Shown here: piece by piece, positions 26,139 to 35,535 of the stretch
Layout of the letters: each line of letters opens with the position of its first letter
Position numbering within the stretch: position 1 is the first letter of the stretch
DNA from: Shimia_B sp038528385
GTDB taxonomy: Bacteria; Pseudomonadota; Alphaproteobacteria; Rhodobacterales; Rhodobacteraceae
Assembly: GCA_038528385.1 (NCBI GenBank)
Contig: JBCBET010000005.1
Location: 62,001-126,000 of the forward strand
Direction: 5' to 3'
DNA: 64,000 nucleotides
Position numbers and translations under genes: made by a program
Notes under the pieces: model-generated
What the model was told of the DNA's origin: nothing
Database searches by the model: none
What the model saw: the letters and a program-made list of their open reading frames with translations, nothing else

Positions 26139-27224
26139 TTAGTCACTCCCCGAGAGCTTTGAAACCGCTTTCTTGAGCGCCGCGAGGTCACGGGGGAGGC
26201 GGCGGAGCGCCTTGTAGCTTTCGATGCTGGCGGTCATCTGTGTGGCGGGCGAGCCCAGCATGACGCGGCCCGCGGGGACGTTCGACATGCAGAGCGTGCC
26301 CGCGCCGGTGACGACCCGGTCGCCGATGGATATGTTGTCGACGACGCCCGTCTTGCCGCCCAAGACGACGAAGTCGCCCAGCGTGGCCGAGCCCGCGATG
26401 CCCACCTGCCCGCACAGCAGGCAGTGCTGCCCGATCTCGGCGTTGTGGCCCACCTGCACGAGGTTGTCGATCTTGGTGCCCGTGCCTATACGCGTGGCGC
26501 GGATCGTGCCGCGGTCGATGCTGCTCCCTGCGCCGATTTCCACATCGTCGCCGATCTCCACCCCGCCGAGCGAGTGGATGCGCGCCCAGGGCTGCTGAGC
26601 GGCGTCGCTTTCGCGGCCGAGGGTCTCCCCGACGACCTCGGCGCTCGAGGGCTCGGGCGTCACGAAGGAAAAGCCGTCTCCGCCGATGATCGCGCCGGGC
26701 TGGATGACGACCCGGGCCCCGATCCTCACTCCGTGGGCGATGCGCACGCCGTCCCGGATGAAGGCCTCCGCGCCGATGCGGGTGCCGGCCCCGATGCTCA
26801 CATGGCTGCCAATGCGGGCGCCCGCCTCGATGACGACGCCGGGCCCGATGACGGTGTAGGGACCGATGGCGGTGGCGGCGACGTCGGCGTCCGGGGCGAT
26901 GAGCGCGGTGGGATGCTGGCTGGGCGCGCCCGCGGCCTCCCAGGCGGCATCGTGGAGCCGGGTGAGCTCGGCCATGGCGTAGCGCGGACGGCCCACGCAG
27001 ATCGCGGCAGCGAGCCCGAGCCCCTGCCAATCCGCCCCCGCCCAGAGAAGCGCGGCGCGCGCGCGCCCGCGGGAGAGCGCCTCGGCATAGGCGGGGTTCG
27101 ACGCGAGCGCCAGGTCGCGCGGCCCGGCCGTGGCGGGCTCCGCCAGCGCCTCGATCCGCAGCGCGCCATCGCCCGACGGGTGAACGCCCAGGGCGGCGGC
27201 AATGTCGTTGACTGTCCTGACCAT
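26139..27224 (-). CDS. lpxD: UDP-3-O-acylglucosamine N-acyltransferase
   Basis: Third step of lipid A assembly: transfers a 3-hydroxyacyl chain from ACP to the 2-amino group. 361 residues. An N-terminal uridine-binding domain covers about 1-105. A left-handed parallel beta-helix of hexapeptide repeats covers about 105-325, with the catalytic His260 in VQVGHNAEIG. A C-terminal helix follows. Finding lpxD alone, away from lpxA-fabZ-lpxB, is notable. It is followed by an ACP gene. Confidence 0.95.
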   Translation of the reverse strand: MVRTVNDIAAALGVHPSGDGALRIEALAEPATAGPRDLALASNPAYAEALSRGRARAALLWAGADWQGLGLAAAICVGRPRYAMAELTRLHDAAWEAAGAPSQHPTALIAPDADVAATAIGPYTVIGPGVVIEAGARIGSHVSIGAGTRIGAEAFIRDGVRIAHGVRIGARVVIQPGAIIGGDGFSFVTPEPSSAEVVGETLGRESDAAQQPWARIHSLGGVEIGDDVEIGAGSSIDRGTIRATRIGTGTKIDNLVQVGHNAEIGQHCLLCGQVGIAGSATLGDFVVLGGKTGVVDNISIGDRVVTGAGTLCMSNVPAGRVMLGSPATQMTASIESYKALRRLPRDLAALKKAVSKLSGSD

Positions 27225-27266
27225 GGTGGGCGTCTCCCGCGCGGGCGACCGCCGCGCGGTGTGGTG

Positions 27267-28868
27267 CTAGCCCCTCGGTGCGCTCAGCGCCACCCCTTCC
27301 GCTTCGAGCGCCTTCCAGATCCGTGCATCGCGCCCGTAGACGTCGCGCCGGAAATGGACCTCGCCCGTGGGGGTGGTGACGGCCGTGCGGTAGACGAGGT
27401 GCACCGGCACCGGCGTCTCGAGTTCCACCATTGTCTCCCGCCCCGTGCGGAGCGTCGCCTGAAAGAACCCTTCGGGATCCTCCTCCTGCGCGGCGAGCAG
27501 CGCATGGGCGAAGTCGAAGGGGTCGTTGAGCCGGATACAGCCATGGGAAAAGGCGCGCACCTCGCGGGAGAAGAGGCTCTTGTGCGGCGTGTCGTGGAGG
27601 TAGATGTTGTACTTGTTCGGAAACATGAACTTCACGAGCCCCAGCGCATTGGACCGGCTGGGCGGCTGACGCATGTCGAAGGGGAAGTTCCGGGTCGAGA
27701 ACTGCGTGAAATCCACCTCCGCGCGGTTCACCCTGCGGCCGCGGACATCGGTGATTTCCAGATGGCCCACGGCAAGCGGATTGGCCTGGAGCTTCGGCAG
27801 GTATTCCTTGGTGGCGATGGAGCGTGGCACGTACCAGCTCGGATTGATGACCATGTGATCCATCTCGTCGGAGAACTCCGGCGAGCGGCGATCGCTGTTA
27901 TGGGCGCCGATGACCGAGCGGGTCTGGAACGTCACCACGCCGTGGTCGCGGACCTGCGCGCTGAAATCGGTGAGGTTGACCCAGATGTGGCGGTCGCCCA
28001 GGGGCCGGTTGATCCAGCGCTCCCGCTCCATGGCCACGTGCACCTGCGCGAGCCGCGTATCGACGCCCTTGTTCATCTCCGCCAGGGTCCCGGCCCCGGC
28101 CACGCCGTCCTCCGCCAGACCGCTGGCCGCCTGGAAGCGGCGCACCGCCTCCTCGATGTCGGCGTCGTAGGTTCGGGTGGGTGTCCGGTGGAGATGGCCC
28201 ATGGCGATGAGACGGTTGCGGAGCGCCACCACCGCCGCGCCGCTATTGCCGCGCTCGAGCGCTTTCGCCGGTACTGTGGGGCCCCAGCCGCCCTGCGCGC
28301 TCAGCTCTTCGAGGCGGCGCTTGTGCTTCATGAGGCGGCTGTATTCGAGGCTCGCGGGCGGAAGGCTGGCCATGAAGACCGCCGGGTCGGCCTCCGCGAA
28401 GGCCGCGATGAGATCGCCGCGGTCGCGCAGCGGCACCTCGCGCTTGATCTCCTCGTCCACGGCGCCGGGCCTGAGCATCCCGGTCTGCACGTCCCGCGCA
28501 TAGGCCAGGAATGTCTGGGTGAGCGAAACCTCGAGCGCGCCGAGGGCCGCGGGGCCCCGCGCGGCGCGCATCCGCGCGATCACGTCCTCGGGGTCGTAGA
28601 CCCCGCCCGGGAGCCCGTGGAGCGGCGCCTCGCGCAGCGCCTCGATGAGCGCGATGCGGCGGGTCTTGTCCTCCGCGCCGAGCCAGATCGGGCCATAGGC
28701 CCGCTCGAGATAGAAGGTCGCGACCGCCTCGTCCCCCGCGGCGGCCTCTGCGATGGCCTGCTTGAGCGCTGTCACTTGCGCGGTGGCGGGCGCTGCCCAG
28801 CCGAGCGCGAGAACGACGATGGCAAGGAGATTGCACAACCTGAGCGAGAGCCTTTGAGAAATCGTCAT
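27267..28868 (-). CDS. L,D-transpeptidase (YcbB/LdtD-like)
   Basis: Periplasmic enzyme that forms 3-3 cross-links or attaches proteins to peptidoglycan. 533 residues from the ATG at 28868, which gives a signal peptide ending at ATAQ (about residue 31). A scaffold domain is followed by a peptidoglycan-binding domain 1 (DIEEAVRRFQAASGLAEDG). The YkuD catalytic domain has HDTPHKSLF and SHGCIRL with catalytic Cys444. Upstream in-frame codons extend further but break the signal peptide. It probably shares a promoter with lpxD or lies just upstream (42-base gap). Confidence 0.92.
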   Translation of the reverse strand: MTISQRLSLRLCNLLAIVVLALGWAAPATAQVTALKQAIAEAAAGDEAVATFYLERAYGPIWLGAEDKTRRIALIEALREAPLHGLPGGVYDPEDVIARMRAARGPAALGALEVSLTQTFLAYARDVQTGMLRPGAVDEEIKREVPLRDRGDLIAAFAEADPAVFMASLPPASLEYSRLMKHKRRLEELSAQGGWGPTVPAKALERGNSGAAVVALRNRLIAMGHLHRTPTRTYDADIEEAVRRFQAASGLAEDGVAGAGTLAEMNKGVDTRLAQVHVAMERERWINRPLGDRHIWVNLTDFSAQVRDHGVVTFQTRSVIGAHNSDRRSPEFSDEMDHMVINPSWYVPRSIATKEYLPKLQANPLAVGHLEITDVRGRRVNRAEVDFTQFSTRNFPFDMRQPPSRSNALGLVKFMFPNKYNIYLHDTPHKSLFSREVRAFSHGCIRLNDPFDFAHALLAAQEEDPEGFFQATLRTGRETMVELETPVPVHLVYRTAVTTPTGEVHFRRDVYGRDARIWKALEAEGVALSAPRG

Positions 28869-29180
28869 GTCCACCCGCCCTTTACCGCAGCACCACACGT
28901 CAGATGTCCCGCATTTGACGCGCCTTCGTCCACTCACGAATGCGCCATGGGCAGAGCACAAGCAGAGCGTGTTGCGCAATGTCACCATGCCGCGGGGGAA
29001 ATGGCACGGCTTGCCGAAAATGCGCGGGATTTTGCCACTTTTCAGGGCATCCTGCGGCATTGAGGAAAACCGCCTTGGGACACGCAGTGTCTTGTGCCAA
29101 AAGGCGGCCACACCAGACGTGCTGGCGACCAACCCAAGATTGGGCCGGCAGGGTGAACGGGACGAGAGGGCAGTAAGGCA
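28869..29180. other. 312-base divergent gap, control region of the L,D-transpeptidase and DUF882 genes
   Basis: No gene supported. It holds a two-stem inverted repeat. The outer stem CCGCCTT pairs 29070-29076 with 29101-29107. The inner stem GGACAC/GTGTCT has a GCA loop at 29078-29092. It could be a 5'-leader structure of the plus-strand gene. No clear -35/-10 pair was found. Confidence 0.4.
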
Positions 29181-29747
29181 ATGAACGAGACAGGCATGCG
29201 CATCTCGCGGCGCGGACTATTGCGCGCGTTTGCGGCAACCACCATTGCAGCGGCACCCACCTATTCCAACGCGTTCGGCTTCTTGCGTGGGGCTGGCGAT
29301 GTCCGGCGCATCAAGATGTATTCGGGCCGGACCGGCGAACACATCGACATGATTTACTGGATCGACGGCGAGTATGTCGCCGACGCCATGCAGGAGGTGA
29401 ACTACTTCATGCGCGACTGGCGCCAGGACCGAGCCGCCGCCATGGATACACGCGCGGTGGACATCATCGCCGCCACGCGGAACCTGCTCGGGACCGAAAA
29501 CGGTTTCATGCTGCTGTCGGGCTACCGGACGCCGCAAACGAACGCGATGCTGCGCCGCCGTTCCTCCGGCGTGGCGCGGAAATCGCTGCACATGAAGGCG
29601 CAGGCGGCGGACCTGCGCATGAACGGCCGGTCGGTGTCGCAGGTGGCCCGCGCGGCCGCTTCCTGCGCCGCGGGCGGCGTGGGGCGGTATTCCGGCTCCA
29701 ACTTCGTGCACGTGGATTGCGGCGTCGTGCGCACTTGGGGTCGCTGA
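29181..29747 (+). CDS. DUF882 (YcbK-like, peptidase M15 fold) protein, Tat-type leader
   Basis: 188 residues. The twin-arginine motif ISRRGLLRAF (Arg10-Arg11) and an Ala/Thr-rich segment imply Tat export. The mature part carries LLSGYRTPQTNAML and the zinc-site pattern SLHMKAQAADLRM (His137, Asp144) with HVDCG (His177), as in D-alanyl-D-alanine carboxypeptidase-like M15 proteins. Probably a periplasmic murein-related metallopeptidase. The ATG at 29181 is preceded by GAGGGCAGTAAGG. It is divergent from an L,D-transpeptidase, a fitting envelope context. Confidence 0.88.
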   Translation: MNETGMRISRRGLLRAFAATTIAAAPTYSNAFGFLRGAGDVRRIKMYSGRTGEHIDMIYWIDGEYVADAMQEVNYFMRDWRQDRAAAMDTRAVDIIAATRNLLGTENGFMLLSGYRTPQTNAMLRRRSSGVARKSLHMKAQAADLRMNGRSVSQVARAAASCAAGGVGRYSGSNFVHVDCGVVRTWGR

Positions 29748-29822
29748 GCCCGCGCCGCGGGGAATGTCGGGGAGGCGGGGCCTTCCACGGCCCTCCGCAC
29801 GTCTAAGCACCAAATTGAGGCA

Positions 29823-29850
29823 TTGCAGCGCTCGGGAGCGCGGCCTATAG
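29823..29850 (+). promoter_or_regulatory. Candidate tRNA-Arg promoter
   Basis: TTGCAG and CTATAG are separated by 16 bases; the second hexamer ends 10 bases before the tRNA 5' end. Confidence 0.35.
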
Positions 29851-29860
29851 CCGAAGATGT

Positions 29861-29937
<77 letters not shown>

Positions 29938-29943
29938 CTCTCC

Positions 29944-31167
29944 TCAATCCAGCAGGTCGTGACAAAGCTCCAGCGCGTCGACGAGGGCATCCACCTCCCC
30001 GGTGGTATTGTACATCCCGAAGGACGCGCGCGCGGTGGCGGGCACGCCCATATGCTGCATCAGCGGCTGGCAGCAATGGTGCCCCGCGCGGACGGCGATG
30101 CCGCGCTTGTCGAGGATGGTGGAGATATCGTGGGCATGGGCCGCGCCGTTCATCGTGAACGAGAAAATCGCGGCCTTGTCAGGCGTCTGGCCCTGGACGT
30201 TGATCCAGTTGAGCCCGTCGAGCCGCGCGCGCGCGTAGTCGCGCAACGTGTCCTCGTGGGCGGCGATGGCCTCCATCCCGTGGGCCATCATGTACTCCAC
30301 CGCCACGCCCAGCCCGATCTGCTGCACGATGCCGGGGGTGCCTGCCTCGAATTTCATCGGCGGCTTGTTCCAGGTGATGTGGTCGCGATGCACTTCGTCG
30401 ATCATGTCGCCGCCGCCCATGAAGGGGCGCATCTCCTCCATCCGCTCCCGCTTGATGTAGATCGCGCCGGAGCCCGAGGGGCCGTAGAGCTTGTGGCCCG
30501 TGACGGCGTAGAAGTCGCAGCCGAGGTCGGCCACGTCCACGGGCATGTGCGCGGCGGCCTGGGAGCCGTCGACTAGGACAGCCACGCCCCGCGCATGGGC
30601 CGCCTCGGTGATCGTTTTAACGTCAACTTTCGTGCCCAAAACATTGGAAAGATGGGTGATCGCCACCAGCTTCGTCTTCGGCCCCATGGCGTCGATGACG
30701 GCCTGGGGGTCGAGCGCGCCCGTCGCGTCCACGTCTACCCATTTCAGCACCGCGCCCTGCCGTTCGCGCAGGAAGTGCCAAGGCACGATATTGGCGTGGT
30801 GTTCAGCGATGGAGAGCACGATCTCGTCTCCCGGCTCGAAGCGCGGCATGGCCCAGCCATAGGCCACGAGGTTGATCCCCTCCGTGCAGCCGGAGTTGAA
30901 GACGATCTCCTCCTCCGAGGGCGCATTCAGAAAGCGCGCCAGCGTGCCGCGGACAGCCTCGTATTTCTCGGTGGCCACATTAGAGAGGTAGTGCAAGCCA
31001 CGGTGAACATTGGCGTATTCGTGGCTGTAGGCGTGGCTCACCGCGTCGATGACGACCTGCGGCTTTTGCGGCGAGGCGCCGTTGTCGAGGTAGACGAGCG
31101 GCTTGCCGTTCACCTCCCGCGCGAGGATCGGGAAATCGCGGCGCACCGCGGCGACGTCGTATGTCAT
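29944..31167 (-). CDS. sufS: Cysteine desulfurase, SufS type
   Basis: Supplies sulfane sulfur from cysteine to the SufBCD scaffold; PLP enzyme. 407 residues. The Schiff-base Lys226 is in VTGHKLYGPSG and the catalytic Cys365 in AGHHCCQPLM, matching the group II pattern. The ATG at 31167 overlaps the upstream stop as ATGA. It is the last gene of the suf operon. The usual sufT/sufA partners do not follow; a tRNA gene on the other strand does. Confidence 0.95.
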   Translation of the reverse strand: MTYDVAAVRRDFPILAREVNGKPLVYLDNGASPQKPQVVIDAVSHAYSHEYANVHRGLHYLSNVATEKYEAVRGTLARFLNAPSEEEIVFNSGCTEGINLVAYGWAMPRFEPGDEIVLSIAEHHANIVPWHFLRERQGAVLKWVDVDATGALDPQAVIDAMGPKTKLVAITHLSNVLGTKVDVKTITEAAHARGVAVLVDGSQAAAHMPVDVADLGCDFYAVTGHKLYGPSGSGAIYIKRERMEEMRPFMGGGDMIDEVHRDHITWNKPPMKFEAGTPGIVQQIGLGVAVEYMMAHGMEAIAAHEDTLRDYARARLDGLNWINVQGQTPDKAAIFSFTMNGAAHAHDISTILDKRGIAVRAGHHCCQPLMQHMGVPATARASFGMYNTTGEVDALVDALELCHDLLD

Positions 31168-31727
31168 AGACCCACTCCGATCAGACCAAGAAGAAGCGTG
31201 AGACCGAGCATGATGCCCACGATGACGAAGAGCATCAGAAGCGCGGCCCGGCCGAGCGACCCGAAATTGTGCAGTTCGCTCACAAAGCTCAGAAGCACCC
31301 AGATCAGCCCGATGGAAATAACCATCCCCACGAGCGTGCCGAATGCCGGCGAAAACAGGATGAGCGTTCCTTGGACGAGGAGCCCCGCCACCTGCAAAAT
31401 CTGGAGCCACGCCACGATGAGGAGCGCGCCGGTGAGCGTCCCCTCCCCGTCCATGGCGTTCCCCGTAAAATGGATCGCGTAGCCCAGGATCACCGTCGTG
31501 CAGCCCAGAAAGATGAGCGTCATCATCGGGTTCAGGGGCTCGAGCGCGGGCACCAGCGGCACGGGCTCCCCGCCCGACAGCGCGAACATCACGAGCACCG
31601 TCACCACGAGCGACAGCGCAAGGAGCGTCCAGGCCACATCCCGGCTGAGGTTGAGGCCAAGGAGCGCGCGCGCGGCCTCCGTCGGACGGGTCACTGAGGT
31701 GCCCATAAGGGTGACGAAGCCATTCAT
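31164..31727 (-). CDS. YIP1-like membrane protein in the suf operon (second copy)
   Basis: 187 residues with about five hydrophobic segments. A Pro-containing loop (EPVPLVPALEPLNP) follows the first segment. Resembles the bacterial YIP1-type integral membrane family. The ATG at 31727 overlaps the previous stop and its own stop overlaps sufS (ATGA at both ends), so it is tightly coupled to Fe-S assembly genes. No catalytic motif; function unknown. Confidence 0.75.
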   Translation of the reverse strand: MNGFVTLMGTSVTRPTEAARALLGLNLSRDVAWTLLALSLVVTVLVMFALSGGEPVPLVPALEPLNPMMTLIFLGCTTVILGYAIHFTGNAMDGEGTLTGALLIVAWLQILQVAGLLVQGTLILFSPAFGTLVGMVISIGLIWVLLSFVSELHNFGSLGRAALLMLFVIVGIMLGLTLLLGLIGVGL

Positions 31728-32203
31728 CCCTGCTCCGCCTCCCGGAGATTGATGGACCAGAGCACGAGAAAGATCGCGAACCAGAGCGCGCCGGTGACCT
31801 GGGCCTCCGCACCCGCGCCGATGAAGCCCTGCGTCAGACCCCAGAGGAGGATGAGCGGCGAGGTCGCGAGCAGCGTCCAGAAAAGCGCGAGTCGGGCGCC
31901 GTACCAGGACCCCTTCCCGCCCACCACGCGGGCGAAGAGATGGGAGAGCGCCGCGAGACCATAGAGGACGAGCGGCATGATGAAGAAGGTGGAAAACATC
32001 GCGTAAACGAGGTCCTGCGTCAGGTCGCTGCCCGTGAGCTCCGCCTGCCTCGCGAGCCGCGGCCCGGAGGCCACGAAGAGCATCAGGCAAGCGCCGAGCA
32101 GAATCGCGATGGCGCGGTCCTCCCGCTGCCCGGCGTCGAGCAGCCGGCGCATCACCGTCCGCGGGCGGCGGTAGCTCTGCACGATGTCGCGCGTCACGGG
32201 CAT
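31724..32203 (-). CDS. YIP1-like membrane protein in the suf operon (first copy)
   Basis: 159 residues with four or five membrane segments. The start at 32203 (MPVTRDIVQSYRRPRTVMRRLL) shares one base with the sufD stop (TGATG), which favours it over an upstream in-frame GTG. It shows the YIP1-like opening in which a short amphipathic lead with an RRP motif precedes the membrane part. Its stop overlaps the second copy. Function unknown. The two proteins may work as a pair. Confidence 0.75.
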   Translation of the reverse strand: MPVTRDIVQSYRRPRTVMRRLLDAGQREDRAIAILLGACLMLFVASGPRLARQAELTGSDLTQDLVYAMFSTFFIMPLVLYGLAALSHLFARVVGGKGSWYGARLALFWTLLATSPLILLWGLTQGFIGAGAEAQVTGALWFAIFLVLWSINLREAEQG

Positions 32204-33507
32204 CAGGCTGCGAGCCACCCTTCGATCTGGCCGAGCACCATCTCCGCCAGCGCCGCGTCCTCGATCTCGTCGAGCGCCTCGGCGAGGAAGGAGAGCGTCA
32301 GGAGGTCCTCGGCCGCCTTCCGCGGCACGCCCCGGGAGCGCAGGTAGAAGAGCGCTTCCTCGTCGATCGCGCCGGAGGTGGAGCCGTGGGAGCAGGCCAC
32401 GTCGTCGGCATAGATCTCGAGCTCGGGCTTGGCGAGGAACTGGCTGTCGTCATCGAGGAGGAGCGACTGGCTGATCTGGTAGCCATCGGTCTTTTGCGCG
32501 TGGGGCTGGACGAGGATCTTGCCCTGGAACACGCCCACCGCGCCGTTGCGCAGCACCTTCTTGAAGACCTGGCGGCTTTCGCACTGCGTCGCGTCATGGG
32601 TGATGTAGACGGTGTCGTCGTGGTGGAAGGCACCCCGCGCCCCGTCGCCGAGGCAGCCGCCAGCGATATGGGCCACGGCGTTGTCGCCCTGGATGTCGAG
32701 GACGGCCTCGTTGCGGGTGGCCGCGCCGTTGGCGGTGAAGCCGAAGCTCTTGAACGTGCTCTCCTCGCCGGTGCGGACGAAGAGGTTGGTGAGCGTCGTG
32801 CGCTCCTGCTCCGGGGCCTGGATGCGCAGGTGATGGAGCGTGCCCGTCTCGGCGATATCGGCCTCGAGCATGACGCTCGAGCGCCCGCCGGGCTGGCCCT
32901 CCTCGAGAAGCGTGAGCGTGGCGCCGGGATCGACCTTCACGAGGTGGTGCAGCACGGCCTCGCCCCCGCCCGAGCGGTAGGAGATGCGGATGGGCCGCGC
33001 GACCGCGCCCGTGGCGTGGATGAGGAGCCCGTCCTCGGCGGTGGCGGTGTTGAGCGCCGCCAGGGGTCGGGCGACGGGCTTGTAGAGGCGCGCGCCGTCC
33101 ACGCGCGGGGCCTCGTTCGAGGCGGCCTCAAGCGTGCCGTAGAGCGATTTGGCCCAGTGCAGATCGGTATGGGCGACATCGGCCAGCCGCTCGATCGTGA
33201 CGTGCTCCAGCGCTGCATCATCCGAGGCCGCGGCATCGAAGACACCGTCGACGAAGACGAGCGTAAGCGGCGCCGCGGGGCCGAAGACCTGCGAGGCCGC
33301 GGAGGCCGCCGCATGGGCCTGTGCGCCTGTCCAGGGGTCGGGGCGGGTGAATTTCCAGTACTCGTCGCGCCGCATGGGCATCCCGAGCGCGGCGAGGCGC
33401 GCGCGCGCGGCCTCCCGCGCCTGCGTGAGCCACGGGCCCGCCTCCGGCAGCGGATGGGCGGCGAGCACCGCCTCCGTCAGGTCCTGTCGTGCTTCGGGCA
33501 GTGCCAT
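32203..33507 (-). CDS. sufD: Fe-S cluster assembly protein SufD
   Basis: 434 residues. Part of the SufBC2D scaffold. The C-terminal beta-helix half has the conserved FHHDDTVYITHDATQCESRQ, FQGKILVQPHAQKTDGYQ (with the conserved His) and VACSHGSTSGAIDEEALFYLRSRG. The ATG at 33507 directly abuts the sufC stop. Confidence 0.96.
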   Translation of the reverse strand: MALPEARQDLTEAVLAAHPLPEAGPWLTQAREAARARLAALGMPMRRDEYWKFTRPDPWTGAQAHAAASAASQVFGPAAPLTLVFVDGVFDAAASDDAALEHVTIERLADVAHTDLHWAKSLYGTLEAASNEAPRVDGARLYKPVARPLAALNTATAEDGLLIHATGAVARPIRISYRSGGGEAVLHHLVKVDPGATLTLLEEGQPGGRSSVMLEADIAETGTLHHLRIQAPEQERTTLTNLFVRTGEESTFKSFGFTANGAATRNEAVLDIQGDNAVAHIAGGCLGDGARGAFHHDDTVYITHDATQCESRQVFKKVLRNGAVGVFQGKILVQPHAQKTDGYQISQSLLLDDDSQFLAKPELEIYADDVACSHGSTSGAIDEEALFYLRSRGVPRKAAEDLLTLSFLAEALDEIEDAALAEMVLGQIEGWLAA

Positions 33508-34260
<753 letters not shown>

Positions 34261-34378
34261 CGGAGGGCTCCTTTGGCGGGCGCGTGGGGCGCCGCGGCGT
34301 GTGAGAAGGACATAAGCACGAAAGCCCGGGCCGACAGGTCGGCACCGGGGGAAATCCGTGAGGATGTGGAAGGCGAAG

Positions 34379-34909
34379 TTAGGCGAACGCCTCGTTCGCC
34401 CAGGTCTGGAACCGCGCGAGCTTTTCGGCCCACTCGATCTCTCCGGCCAGTGCGGCCTTGCCGAAATCCACGACCTCCGCGACCGTGGGCGCACCGAGCT
34501 CCATCTGGAGCCCGAAGACCCAGGCCATGATCATCAGGCCCAGCAACTTGCCCATGAAGCCGCGCAGTCGCAGGATCGAGCAAAAGATAGCAAAGCAGAG
34601 AAACGCCGCGATCGGATCGCCGTAGAGCGCGATCATCCCGGACAGTTCGCCGAAATCGCGGGTCTCCAGAAGCATCTGGGACGGCGTCGCCACGCAGGCG
34701 ATCATCGCCGAGGACCAGCCCACGGCCATGCCCGCGAGCACGGCCACGTAGCCCGTCATGCCAGCCGTGACCTTGCCGCTCGTCCGCTTGACGAGCTGCA
34801 TGGGCACCGTGCCCTCCGCACCGGCCATCTGCGTCATGGTGCGCCCGGATTCGATGCGGGACAACCGCTCTTCCCAGGCGCGCTTTCGATCTCGGCTCAA
34901 GGTTGACAT
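34379..34909 (-). CDS. Membrane protein of unknown function between sufB and sufC
   Basis: 176 residues. A basic soluble N-terminus of about 45 residues (RDRKRAWEERLSRIESG) precedes three or four hydrophobic segments and a short acidic amphipathic tail. No recognised family. The ATG at 34909 is in a normal context. It is co-directional with the suf genes and most likely transcribed with them. Confidence 0.65.
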   Translation of the reverse strand: MSTLSRDRKRAWEERLSRIESGRTMTQMAGAEGTVPMQLVKRTSGKVTAGMTGYVAVLAGMAVGWSSAMIACVATPSQMLLETRDFGELSGMIALYGDPIAAFLCFAIFCSILRLRGFMGKLLGLMIMAWVFGLQMELGAPTVAEVVDFGKAALAGEIEWAEKLARFQTWANEAFA

Positions 34910-34993
34910 ATTCCGATCCCCTCATGCCCCCGCCATTGCACGTTAGGGGCGAATAAGGGCGGGATTGGGGCAACCTTTTGGAAATGCTGGGCC

Positions 34994-35167
34994 TCATTTG
35001 CGACGCATCCCGAGGAGGCTGTTGCCGAAGAGAGACCCGCAAAATCCCGACACCGCGGCGAGCGACACCACCTGCCAGGCCGCCAGCGCATCGGTGATCG
35101 TGTCCACGACAAAGGCGAAACCGGCGCAGAAGACCCCGGTGGCGATGGCGGCAAGAAGGCGGATCAC
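34994..35167 (-). CDS. Small membrane protein, second of an overlapping pair in the suf operon
   Basis: 57 residues. GTG start at 35167 overlapping the previous stop as GTGA. Two hydrophobic stretches (about 4-25 and 32-50) and a basic end (MRRK). No known motif. The overlap with its neighbour argues that it is real. Confidence 0.55.
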   Translation of the reverse strand: MIRLLAAIATGVFCAGFAFVVDTITDALAAWQVVSLAAVSGFCGSLFGNSLLGMRRK

Positions 35168-35517
35168 GGTGCGCGCTCCCCCGCGCGGGCCTGTCGCCGC
35201 GCGGCTTCCCCTGCATGGAGGAGTGCGGCATCGAGCGACCGCGCCGCCTCGATGCGCCGCCGCGCGAGCGGATGGTGGATCAGCGCTATCGCCGCAGTGA
35301 TGCCGAAAGACATCCCCACCCAGACTACCGTCTCGGGTAGACCGGTGAGCAACTTGAGCGTGAGGAGCCCGGGAAAGCCCAGCACGAACAGCGCCACGGC
35401 CAGCGCGGCGCCACCGCCTGCAAAGATCAACCAGGCCTCGCCACCGGCGGAGCGGCGTGAGGTCCGGGCAATGCGGGCGCGTTGCGCCTGGGTATAGGGC
35501 TGCTGCCGGTCGTCCAT
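35164..35517 (-). CDS. Small two-helix membrane protein downstream of sufB
   Basis: 117 residues. A basic N-terminus, two hydrophobic segments (about 28-55 and 63-82) and a basic Ala-rich helix at the C-terminus. It starts 18 bases after the sufB stop at ATG 35517, so it is in the suf operon. Family not recognised. Confidence 0.6.
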   Translation of the reverse strand: MDDRQQPYTQAQRARIARTSRRSAGGEAWLIFAGGGAALAVALFVLGFPGLLTLKLLTGLPETVVWVGMSFGITAAIALIHHPLARRRIEAARSLDAALLHAGEAARRQARAGERAP

Positions 35518-35535
35518 GGCCTGTCAATCGGGGTA

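Noticed and set aside
28869..29132. N-terminal extension of the L,D-transpeptidase to 29132
   Set aside because: It would put 88 residues before a good signal peptide; the ATG at 28868 is better.
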